A stretch of DNA of 64,000 nt from Owenia fusiformis (lineage: Eukaryota > Annelida > Polychaeta > Sabellida > Oweniidae): the NCBI GenBank assembly GCA_903813345.2, contig CAIIXF020000008.1:31086867-31150866 (forward strand). The letters are read 5' to 3'. The translations under genes were made by a program, and so were the position numbers. The notes below the pieces were generated by a model, which did not search any database, had not been told where the DNA came from, and worked only from the letters and a program-made list of their open reading frames with translations. Numbering within the stretch: the first letter of the stretch is position 1; every line of letters begins with the position of its first letter. Shown piece after piece: positions 13,901 through 22,928 of the stretch.

Positions 13901-16894
13901 AAAATCCAAGATGGCCACCAACTTTGGTTCAAAAACAAATATGTAACTAATGATACAAGCTAAAACGTTTCAAAATGATTTTGAAGAGTTTTAGAAGAGG
14001 TTTTCAAGTCTAAGGATTTTATTCATGTCTAAATCTATGTCATCAAAGGATTAACTTATATGTAAATCCAAGATGGCCGCCAAAATAAGTGCCAAAAGGA
14101 ATATGTAACTACATGTATTAATACATGCTCAAAGAACAGAGAAAAAGCAATTTTATAGATCATGAAAGGGTTTAGAGGTTAATGATTTCACTTATGCTTC
14201 ATTTTAGTCTAAGTAATCAAATAATTACTTTTCATAGAAAACCAAAATGGCCACCAATATGGGTGCCGAAACGAACATGTAAGTATTATGTAAGCTCAAA
14301 AATAGCTAAAATGTAGTTTTGTAGATCATGAAAGGGTTTGGGGATCAATGATTTTATTGTCTTAGTTTTCAAAGAATAACTCGATGTGGAAATCCAAGAT
14401 GGCTGTCAAAATGAATAAGTTACCATTAATACAAGCTCAATGAGCAATTACAAAGTGATTTTGGAGACCATGTCTAGGTTTCAATGGTCGAGAATTTTAA
14501 GTCAATGGCTAGGTTTCAATGGTTGAGAACTTTAATGGCTAGGTTTCAATGGTTGAGAGCTTTAAGTCATCAAATAATTATTTTATTTGGATATTCAGGA
14601 TGGCAACCAAAATGGCTGCCAAAATGAATAATTAATTTTGGAACATATTCATTTGGATATCAAAGATGGCCCTGATGTGATGTACCATCTCAATTGTACT
14701 CTCTTCATCAAAACGATGAACTGGTTTATGAAAGCAGAAGAGTCCTAATATGGAGGTCTCAAAGGGAATGATGATACAAGACATCCTTCTTGCCAAACCT
14801 TTATGGACATCATTATTAATGTTATGACCTAGTCATTCCCTGGAGCATAACGGATTTTAAGCTTCTTGGAGAAGATGAGATGTATGTATTGCAATCCCAG
14901 GAATTTTTTCAACTGAGTGGCATACAAAGGAATATCCTTTGCATTAATTCGATTTCGCTTCTGAAAAGAGAGCTTCATCTCTAGATTAACCAGACTCTGT
15001 GAGCAAAATAAAAAATGAAGCTAATGTGAAATTTTTCACACTATCCATGATGAGAGAATTGAATATATTTTGACAACATATTTTGATGGGTCCCAACAAC
15101 AGCATCTGTGAGAACTAGAAAAGTGGATGAAAGCTATTGACCTTAGCAATGTAGGGAGTTGGTACATAGAGATTATCCTATATGAGGTTCAGGATATTGG
15201 GATTATCCCAAGGCCAATATAATATATCTGCCCGAGGTCTGTAAAGAAAGGACAAACTCAATCCAAGTCTACAAGACCTCATTGACAAAGTAAGGTGTAA
15301 AGGGTGGAAGGTGAGACACTTTCCAGTGCATGTAGGCTTTAAAGGCTTCCAATGTTCTTCTCGGAACATCATGTTGAGAGAACTATAGGTCTGCGGCCTG
15401 TGAACTTAAATATGGCAATAAAGGAACTAGGTTAGATGGTTGTGTCATGCTCCATGTGAATGTGGTAATTTATTTTGGCAGCCAGTTTGGTGACCATTTC
15501 GGATTTTAATATGAGGAAAGGTTAAGATAACTTAAGTAAAGGCTAGTAAATTGAAACCATTTTCTCCTGAAACCCAGTCTCAGATTTCTATAAAATGACT
15601 ATTCTAATTTTTCTATGTGCTTATAAATTCATTTTTGCAGCCATCTTGACAGCCATTTTAGATTTCTATATAAAGGTATTCTTTAATCACTTCAATTTAC
15701 ACATGAATGGAATCCTTAACCTCTAAAACCTTACCATGGTCTGCAAAAGCAACCGTTTTTTGAGTTTACATAAATAGTTACGTATTCATTCTGACATCCA
15801 TTTTGGTGGCCATTTTGGATTTCTATGTAAAGTTTTTTTTTGATTACTTAGATTTAGAGACAAATAAAATCCCTAGCCTCTAAAACCTTTTCATGGTCTC
15901 CAAAGTCACTTTTAACAGTTCTTTTAGCATTTTGAACTTATATTAATAGTGACATATTTGTTTTGACATCCATTTTGGGGGCCATCTTGGATTTCCAATT
16001 CTTTGATGACTTAGATTTTGACTTAAATGAAATCCATGACCCCTAAAAGCCTTAAATAGACCTCAAAATCACTGTTTTTGTCTCTCAGTATGCTTAGATA
16101 TAACTTCTTTTATTTGGTAGTAAGTGCACCGGCGGCCATTTTGAAAAATGGGTGATAACACCCATTTAGCTGCCACTCCTGCAATGCTATCATATAATTT
16201 CTTACTCTAGAGGTATTTAACTTGCCAAAAATCACAATGAGGCTTATTCCCCTAACTTGGTACCGATAACCTAAATTTTGGGGTGAACCTGATGGCCTAT
16301 ATCGTGAAAACTATATGGTCTAATACATATTGCCTACAATATCAATTGGTGTTAATATTCACCATGTTGTGGCTTGTATATCTCATTAATATCAATATTG
16401 TCCAGAAGATGGCAGCAAGAATCATAATTGCACATTGTTAAATGTATTGAGTTAAATCGAAATATATTATAGTAGGACTGGCTTGTTAAGGGCAGTCTGT
16501 ACTTTGATAAAATTTCATGACCGTGTGCTATTTTCAGAACTCATTCCACACATGGTCTACACCTTTTATTTTTGCACAAAATGTGCATTAGATTATACCT
16601 AGCTTATTAATTGAGGGTTGATAATTCTTTAGAATGTATGAATAACTAAAAATTGAGCTGTCTTTCTTTCAAAATTGCAAAAAAATCTCACCACGCAGAT
16701 CTGCCTTAACCTCGCAACTTACCTTTTTCTACAGAGGCACGTAATGCTGCCAATTTGTGAAAGAAATACGAAGTATCCGATATAATCGTGATGTCAGCTC
16801 TGTCTTTCAGTTGGTACGCTAAATTTGCACCCGCGTATCCCCCACCCACGATCACGATGTGACCGCAGTCAATTCTAGATGGACTACTTCCCAT
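1916..16894 (-). CDS. AIFM2: Ferroptosis suppressor protein 1 (AIFM2/FSP1), NAD(P)H:quinone oxidoreductase
   Basis: Spliced gene; coding exons in transcript order: 16723-16894 (or alternative 12254-12431), 6533-6768, 4472-4673, 4214-4405, 3223-3423, 1916-2073. Every junction is GT/AG and phases match (1, 0, 1, 1, 1), giving 386 aa, or 388 aa with the alternative first exon; human FSP1 is 373 aa. The N-terminus MGSSPS fits N-myristoylation, as in human MGSQVS. Next come IVIVGGGYAG (FAD fold), LVLATGSNG, IVIVGGGPVGVEMAGEL (NAD(P)H fold), LVIPCIG, and VFAIGDC, the C-terminal FAD motif of this family. The end, IIKMLKSRDL, matches the FSP1 tail. The known family role is to reduce ubiquinone or vitamin K at membranes and so stop lipid peroxidation. 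No break is seen, so the gene looks functional. The exon 5 donor (G|GTTCGT) is weak. Introns are loaded with transposons. Confidence 0.93.
3635..4204. mobile_element. MITE with CTATCACACC termini, in FSP1 intron
   Basis: The ends are an inverted repeat of about 20 bp: CTATCACACCAAACTAGTTC at 3635 and its complement ending at 4204. The interior is rich in short inverted motifs around GAACG and has a perfect 24-bp palindrome at 3931-3954. A second, reverse-oriented copy lies at 19431-20628. There is no coding capacity, so it is non-autonomous. Its right end stops nine bases from the splice donor of FSP1 exon 4 (donor GT at 4213-4212 on the minus strand). No convincing target duplication was found. 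Confidence 0.75.
4745..5660. repeat. Degenerate minisatellite rich in AGGTCA/TGACCT
   Basis: About eight diverged units of roughly 110 bp, each with variants of GGTCACCAAGGGTCAC, TTGACCTTTGACCTTGG, AATGACCTTGACCCCAGG and TCACCTAATCATGGG. It fills much of the intron between FSP1 exons 2 and 3. The tail (near 5645-5700) has GGAGACAGATTGACAAACAG, a motif I associate with dispersed mollusc repeats. Confidence 0.75.
7766..12020. mobile_element. Large foldback element with ~540-bp terminal inverted repeats
   Basis: The left arm (7766 to about 8310) matches the right arm (about 11505 to 12020) in inverted orientation. It starts TAGACAGGTTCCAATT and includes CAACGGGGTGGTCACGAC. Its inner end has AGTGCCCAACCCCTGG on the left and CCAGGGGTAGGGCACT on the right. 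The 3.2-kb middle has no convincing transposase; its longest open stretch is 102 codons (8783-9091) with one hydrophobic segment. A possible 3-bp TAC duplication flanks it. It sits between FSP1 exon 1b and exon 2, with its right end about 230 bp from exon 1b. Confidence 0.7.
9626..9790. repeat. Hairpin inside the foldback element
   Basis: An inverted repeat of about 28 bp: CAATTGTAGACCTCTCC at 9626 and, on the other side, GGAGAGGTCAACAATTG ending at 9790. The loop carries further GTTGACCTCGA / CTGTCAACAG pairs, so the stretch can fold into a branched structure. It may be a small nested MITE. No coding content. Confidence 0.55.
12254..12431 (-). CDS. AIFM2: FSP1 alternative first coding exon 1b (downstream copy)
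   Basis: A second copy of the first coding exon: ATG at 12431-12429, MGTSYSQ, then the same FAD fold with GGGYAG, ending LRASVEKG in the same phase 1. It has no inactivating change, and most protein differences are conservative, which argues for selection. The donor is weaker (AAAAAG|GTTAAG). The frame stays open upstream to a possible ATG at 12491 (MGLFEY), but the inner start gives the expected Met-Gly-x-x-x-Ser myristoylation signal. Exons 1a and 1b use the same acceptor phase and each supplies its own start, so they are best read as alternative first exons from separate promoters. Confidence 0.82.
13583..16311. mobile_element. Giant imperfect palindrome element with AAGATGGCCGCC-type internal repeats
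   Basis: Terminal arms of about 250 bp are inverted copies: AATCAGGGGAATAATGG on the left and its relative CCTAACTTGGTACCGAT on the right, each followed inward by AAAATGGCCGCCGG / CCGGCGGCCATTTTG. Inside, each arm has several diverged units of about 120-180 bp with CAAGATGGCC(G/A)CCAA; the right arm carries them inverted. The central 14700-15440 is not palindromic and shows only broken short frames that could be a decayed coding remnant. It fills most of the intron between FSP1 exons 1a and 1b. Confidence 0.7.
16723..16894 (-). CDS. AIFM2: FSP1 alternative first coding exon 1a (upstream copy)
   Basis: Starts at ATG 16894-16892 and encodes 57 residues plus one base: MGSSPSR, the FAD-binding GGGYAG, and the end LRASVEKG. 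The donor is strong (AAAAAG|GTAAGT). It joins in phase 1 to the exon at 6533-6768, giving SVEKG-FAKK. Gly2 and Ser6 fit an N-myristoylation signal. It is close to 90% identical in protein to exon 1b. Confidence 0.88.
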
Positions 16895-17154
16895 GGCGAT
16901 TACAAGTTATCTGTAAATGTACGTATACCCTATGAAATTTATGATGCGTATCAAGAGTGTACGCGCTTTCATTGATTACCATGTTAGTTCATGGTATGAA
17001 ATCTCTAGGACGTCTAATAAGGGAGCTGGTAGCACACGATAGCGCATCGATAATTGACCTTATATTAGCATACCTACATAGTATTATACCTTATCATTTT
17101 TATCATATCCGTTCAATATACTTCCGGTGTGACAGTTTCACATGTCCACGCTAA

Positions 17155-17345
17155 ATTATGTCCGATGGACTTATTTTCCTAGGAATGCAGGTCCGTCGGA
17201 CTCTAAGTCCTAGGAAAATAAGTTCAGGGACTTGCATACCTAGGAAAATAAGTCCATCGGACATATTTTCCTTAGGACTGTATGTCCTATGCCTAGGATG
17301 AGTAGTCCGAGGCGGACTTGTATTCCTGGATGCCCGTCAGAAATT
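17155..17345. repeat. GGAC/GTCC palindromic repeat cluster, left copy
   Basis: Repeated blocks of AAGTCCATCGGAC, TCCTAGGAAAATAAGT and variants, many of them self-complementary. A similar cluster lies at 21235-21430, on the other side of the transposon pile. They may be the ends of one older element or two members of a family. Confidence 0.5.
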
Positions 17346-17574
17346 TAAGTCCATGTAAACTATTTTACCTTAACATGTCAACCTTTCAATTCAAGTTTCC
17401 ATAAAATTAACTATAAAACATCCAACCCATAAATATTGCATGTAATTTTTTTTATTCACGGGCAAAATATGACAATACAATTTGAATTGGTTAACTGCAT
17501 GTATAAAATGTCTGAAAATATCTCGGAATTCTAATATATTTACTCACCACACTTACCAAATCAAAAATATGTGT

Positions 17575-19427
17575 TGGTTTATTGTTCACGCCTAGCCATC
17601 GATAACGTATAGTGACAAAATATACCGTCGTACACTTTAGATGAACTGTGTCACCATTAACTGATTTGAAACAAAAACTATGATGTAGGTTTGTTGTACG
17701 TCTTAAAAATCTAATCTGAGGAATATATAAAGGATTTCATTTTTAATTTCTTGTGTATTTGCTTCGAAAGATCGACTTTTATCTTTCTAATTACGTTAAA
17801 AGATTCTCTTTTTTGGTTACTTAAATCTACCCACAAAATTTATCGGTTGGAAAAGGTTGGTTTTTTCACATTTCCTTCTATAATTTTTCCCCTGACGCAC
17901 TGAGTATCATTTAAGGTAAATGGTACATGGTGTATTCCTATTTTGGGTGAAAAATCACTAGGAGAGAATATAAATTGCAAAAATAGATAATAGAGCCAAC
18001 GGTCCAGAAATTCATGATCACCCTTCGCACACGTCAATGGCAGCCATTTTTCAAAATGGCCGTCTACTTGCCAAAATGTCAGAAGAGAGTGTGCTATGCT
18101 TATGAGTATTCACGTATCAAATATGAACATAATCGCCCTATTACTTTTTGAGTTATAGTGAAAAAGGTAAAAAACACACGTAAAAATGGTGGTCATTTTT
18201 CAAAATGGCCGCCTACTCCCGAAATGTCAATAGACAATTAGCCATGCTTATAGTATTCACATATCAAATGTGAAAAAAATTGTTCCACTACTTTTCGAGT
18301 GATAGTAAAAAACGTTAAAATGTCTACCAAAATTGTCTTTAGACAATGTACCTCGCTTATAGTATTCACATACCAAATATGAAAACATCGCTCCACTACT
18401 TTTCAAGTTTCAGCAAGAATCATAAAATAGCGTGTAAAGGCCGCCATTTTTCGAGATGGCTGCAATATGCTTCTTCGATATCTACATTTCTATTTTTATT
18501 AATATCCTTTATGTTTTCTAAATCTAAAACATATTGCTATTACAGTTTTACATGTTGTGCCTAATGTAAAATCGGCACTAAAATGGCCGCCGTTTTGAAT
18601 GAGCGGCCATTTTGAAAATTGGCTTTCGAGCAGAATTTCTACCCCCATATGGTATATGTGTACAAAATATCAACAAATCGGGCCAATGGCATTTGGGTTA
18701 TTGCACTTTAGATGTACGGTGTCACTATTAACTGATTTGAAGCAAAACCCGATGGACGGACGGACGGACGTACGGATGGATGAAAAGACGGTGGCGTTCC
18801 CTATATCCCTCCGAACTTCGATTGGATAATAAAATTATTGCATTGTTTAATATACATCTCATGAATTTCAATAACACTGACACCGTACAGTGGGATTGAC
18901 AACGTACATTTAAGATTTTTTAATTATACCCGATACATAATATTTATCAAATATTCGACCATCCTGAATTGTGTAGTTTTATGTTATGTTTATGTTTCTT
19001 TATTTCCACCTTTAAGATGAGTACATAAATTATTTTAGATTTTAAAAATTGTATTTGAGACAAACATATTCTCATAAAAATCATCTACACTTTCTGGCGA
19101 CACGGGAAAACATTATCAAAGGAAATGTGAAAAAACAAACATTTTCTAACCGATAAGTTTTTGGGGGTAGATTTACTCCGAAAAAAAATTACTGCTCGAA
19201 AATCTTTCAACGTAATCAGCAAAGCTAAAAGTCTATCGAAGCGAATACGCACGAAATTGAAAATAAAAACCTTTTGTTTTCCTCAAATTAATCTTAAAAC
19301 GCACATCAAACCTACATCATAGGATTTGCTTCAAATCAGTTAACAGTGACACAGTACATCTAAAATGCACGACGGTATATTGAATGTGTCACTATGCGTT
19401 ATCAATGTTGTTGCGTGAATATTAACC
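17575..19427. mobile_element. Inverted-repeat element with CAAAATGGCCGCC tandem units
   Basis: The left arm (about 17575-17900) and right arm (about 19110-19427) are inverted copies, sharing GATAACG(T/C)ATAGTGACA, ATACCGTCGT and TAACTGATTTGAA. Inside, near 18040-18330, a unit of about 150 bp with ATTTTTCAAAATGGCCG is repeated in tandem. A third piece of the arm (18700-18745) is followed by a GGACGGACGGACG run. No transposase was seen. The right end abuts the MITE that starts at 19431. Confidence 0.65.
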
Positions 19428-19430
19428 CCC

Positions 19431-20628
19431 CTATCACACCAAACTAGTTCTTACCCGTTCTTGCCAGTCCTACGAAAAAGTCGTAAAACGGACTCAATCT
19501 GGCTGTGGTAGGGAAATATGTCTAAAATAATTAGCTACTTCGTTCATAAACAGTCTTCAATACGTCCATTTCATTCGCAGTTCGTTCAGGTCGCACCAGG
19601 TTATGGCTGGCCAAATGGTACAATGTCACGTCGTTATGTTTACGACCATATGGTCGTTCAACACGGTCGTAAGGTCGTAAATTTACGTCAGTAAGGTCGT
19701 AAATTTAAGTCAGTAAGGTCGTATAACACGGTCGTAAGGTCGTAAATTTACGTCAGTAAGGTCGTAATAACACGGTTGTAAGGTCGTAAATTTACGTCAG
19801 TAAGGTCGTATAACACGCTCGTAAGGTCGTAAATTTACGTCAGTAAGGTCGTAATAACACGGTCGGAAGGTCGTAAATTTACGTCAGTAAGGTCGTATAA
19901 CACGGTTGTTTTGTAAGGTCGTAAATTTACGTCAGTAAGTTTTCACAATATTGACGTTATTGAGGTCGTACATTTACGACCTTACGATCGTAAACATTAC
20001 GACTATGAGGTCGTTTATTTACGTTCTTGGAACCGATAATAACGACCTTAAGGACGTAAATTAACTACCTCATGGTCGTATATTTACGTTCTTGCGGTCG
20101 TTTATTTACAACCTTACAGTCGTAAACATTACGACTATGAGGTCGTTAATTTACGTTCTTGGAACCGATAATAACGACCTTAAGGACGTAAATTAACGAC
20201 CTCATGGTCTTACATTTACGTTCTTGCGGTCGTTTATTTACGTTCTTGGAACCGATAATAACAACCTTAAGGACGTAAATTAACTACCTTATGGTCGTAT
20301 ATTTACGTTCTTGCGGTCGTAAATTTACGACCTTAGGGTCGTTAACATAACGGCGTAACTTTGTACCACTTGGCCAGCCATACCAGGTCGGTGTGCAACG
20401 TCGTATAACGCGTCCCTTAGTCTAGAAGGTCATCATGACCTGATCACAGAACGGTATGGTCGCCATCGAATTTTGAATCGATTCAAAATTCTAAAATCAC
20501 CTTCCCGTCTGAGAACGTTCATGAAGTTCGTAAATAGACCTTAGAAAGTTGCAGCTACGTTCATTCCGTTCGCACACAGTTTAAAACCAGTTCTGAAGAA
20601 CGCAGTGGCAACTGGTTTGGTGTGATAT
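19431..20628. mobile_element. Second copy of the CTATCACACC MITE, split by a nested element
   Basis: It starts CTATCACACCAAACTAGTTC at 19431 and ends TTTGGTGTGATA near 20627. It is a reverse-oriented relative of the copy at 3635-4204 and shares the 24-bp palindrome (20468-20491). It is interrupted at 19602-20381 by another element, with ACCAGGT on both sides of the interruption. Confidence 0.7.
19602..20381. mobile_element. Nested foldback MITE with TATGGCTGGCC ends and a minisatellite core
   Basis: The ends are inverted: TATGGCTGGCCAAATGGTAC and GTACCACTTGGCCAGCCAT(A). A 7-bp ACCAGGT copy flanks each side (19595-19601 and 20382-20388), and the host MITE sequence is continuous across the gap, so this is a true insertion. 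The core is tandem GGTCGTAAATTTACGTCAGT units of about 37 bp on the left and inverted relatives on the right, so the whole element can fold back on itself. Non-coding. Confidence 0.8.
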
Positions 20629-21013
20629 CTATATTTTTGCTAACTCGTTCATAAGCAGTCTTAAATACGTTCTTAAACAGTTTAAACCCGTTTGCAATTA
20701 ATCTACCTCGTTCTCAATACGTCCTCAGACATTTCAACTCGTTGTTAAAACGTCCATAGTAGAATTGAAGTACGACGGTTCCGTTCATAGTACGTCCAGC
20801 TCGTCGTTAGTACGTTGTCACTCGTTCTAATTGTAGAACGTATCGACCACGAGAACATTTTGAGCATGTTCTAAGTTCTAGGGGACCTACCCGTTCGAGA
20901 ACGTTCGATGAAGTTTGTAAATAGACCTCAAACAGTTCTAAGTACGTCCAGTCCGTTCGTACACAGTTGAAGCCCGTTTTCGAGAACGTAGTGAAAACTA
21001 GTTTGGTGTGATA
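20629..21013. mobile_element. Partial third copy related to the CTATCACACC MITE
   Basis: A stretch dense in ACGTTC/GAACGT motifs that ends GAAAACTAGTTTGGTGTGAT at about 21013, the same terminus as the two other copies. The left terminus is not recognisable, so it is a fragment or a diverged tandem member. Confidence 0.55.
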
Positions 21014-21089
21014 TTAGGGTAAAGCTTAAAATAAGTCCGACCTTCCCAAAATAAAATTAAATGAAAAAAATATAAAAAAGAAATGGGAA

Positions 21090-21186
21090 ACCAAGGGGAG
21101 TCGAACAAGGGTACTACTAGTACTTCTTACTAGATTATAAATATCTGTTACTACCAAACGCTCTACTCAGTGAGCTATCATGGATG
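21090..21186 (-). other. tRNA-derived sequence (SINE head or tRNA pseudogene)
   Basis: On the minus strand TAGCTCACTGAGTAGAGCG (about 21156-21174) is a near-perfect tRNA D-arm/A box, and TTGTTCGACTCCCC (about 21095-21108) fits the T-arm/B box. The space between them is longer than in a normal tRNA, and acceptor pairing is poor. A SINE head, a tRNA pseudogene or a diverged intron-containing tRNA would all fit; the first two are likelier. Confidence 0.5.
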
Positions 21187-21234
21187 GATGGACAAATACG
21201 TTTTTCTTGGTATATTTATGCACAGACTAACTAT

Positions 21235-21430
21235 TTAGCAGGAATCCAAGTCCGTCAGGAAAATACGTCCGTAGGAATTTTTCATATATATTATAGCTTG
21301 GAATATATGTCCGACTAGGACAACGTGTACTAGGATCGGAGGTCCGTAGGACCTCCGGTCCTAGGAACGTAGGTCCTACGGACTTGTTTTCCAAAGGGAC
21401 TTTTACTCCTGTTACAGGCTTATAGTCTGG
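21235..21430. repeat. GGAC/GTCC palindromic repeat cluster, right copy
   Basis: Short self-complementary blocks (GGTCCGTAGGACC, TCCGGTCCTAGGAACG, AGTCCGTCAGGAAAATACG) resembling those at 17155-17345. A 76-codon minus-strand open frame here follows from the repeat structure and is not a gene. Confidence 0.5.
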
Positions 21431-21439
21431 ATTATGCCT

Positions 21440-22928
21440 GTCATTAGCATAGGTCAAAAAATTGCCAAAAACTAGAATTACCTCTTTTCATGATCACAAT
21501 TTAGAGTGCGCAATGCGACAGGAAATAATATAAAATGATTCAAAATATATGATTTAGGTTTTAAGCTATAAATTTGAGGTTTTGTTTCTCATCATATATA
21601 ATCAGTGCATCGACGTTTTGTATTGTCTCTCAGATATTAATTAGATAAATGGTACAAATGAATCACTTTTATTTTAGAATGACAGATGCTTAAATTATGC
21701 TAGTTTTTCGCAAAATGGGTGTCAATATACGTATTGAGATATGGACTGATATAAAGAAGGGCACGTTCCCTGACTTATTGCGACTTGTTCAGTTGTTTAA
21801 AAAACAACCATCAAGACTTGGTCGAATTCATGAATCATTGAAGAAAATTGTTTTCATTATCTTCAAAAAATTGATGATATCCAGTTGAAGGTCAAAAAAG
21901 AAAAAAACTATGATAGCCACAAGTAACGTCGAGGAAGAATATTGAGGCGTTCGATTGCATATGACTCAAATCGATTATTAGGCATACCCTTGAGTATATA
22001 CTATAGTGAACATTCCAATACCTTAACATTTAATCAGATATACTGTAAATCTTACCTATTTTTATTGTATTATGTTTTATAAAACATGAACAATATTTTT
22101 TTGTTTGACCCCTTGCGATAATATTGATAAATTCTGGTAATAAAACGTTTTAAATGATAAGAAAACTAAGATATTAGCAGTAACATTTTAGTAAATTTTT
22201 ACATTATGATAATTCATTTTTTGTCCGTATGCTTAGAATAACGGCCTGTGTTTTATAAAATGTATAAAAGTTGAATCAAAATATTTACGTTTTCGACCCC
22301 TTGTGATGAAGCATTTTCGACCGGAAAGCCTGAAGTTTTTAAATGGTATTTAAAAAAATCAAGACATATGCACTTCCTTAAATATTGCTTCAAATGTAGC
22401 TGCGCTATCGTGTGCTAAGGAACCTTCATATTCGGAAGACATACCATGGACTAATGTATCCAGTAAGTTCTACTCTCACAAAGATGTGTGGTACAAAATA
22501 AATAGCCAATGAGGTACTACATCAGTTATGTAACTATGATGAGAAATATTGCCATCATTTTTATCCACGGTCGAGCTATATAAGACAACATCACAATAAG
22601 TGATGTGTTGTATTTTTTTTTATTTTGTATTTATTGGCGATTCAGTAATTTAATATGAAAAAATAACACTAGAGCTAAATTACTGTTTCAAGCATTTTAC
22701 ATTATGCTAAAAGAATCATAGGGTGTAGACTACCATGATCTTCATCGTTGAGAAGAGCTATATATATTTTATTCACTTTTCTAATCCCAAGCACACCCGT
22801 AATACTGATCCGTTCATCTACGTCTTTTGCAACACTGCGAACGTTGATTTTGCAAAGAAGGGCGAGTTGTTTGTAGAATGAATCGGGGGATTTTTTTCAT
22901 GAATTTCGCTTATGTTTCTCATCCAAAA
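21440..22928. other. Gene-free AT-rich stretch
   Basis: No supported gene. A 63-codon open frame at 21697-21888 has no recognisable motif. TGCGCTATCGTGTGCTA near 22400 also occurs inverted near 17030-17050, upstream of FSP1 exon 1a, which suggests a dispersed repeat. Confidence 0.3.

Noticed and set aside
14700-15440. Possible decayed transposase in the centre of the 13583-16311 palindrome
   Set aside because: Only short broken frames; no residue pattern strong enough to name a family.
16970-17060. TGCGCTATCGTGTGCTA shared inverted with about 22400
   Set aside because: Too short and isolated to define an element or an upstream exon of FSP1.
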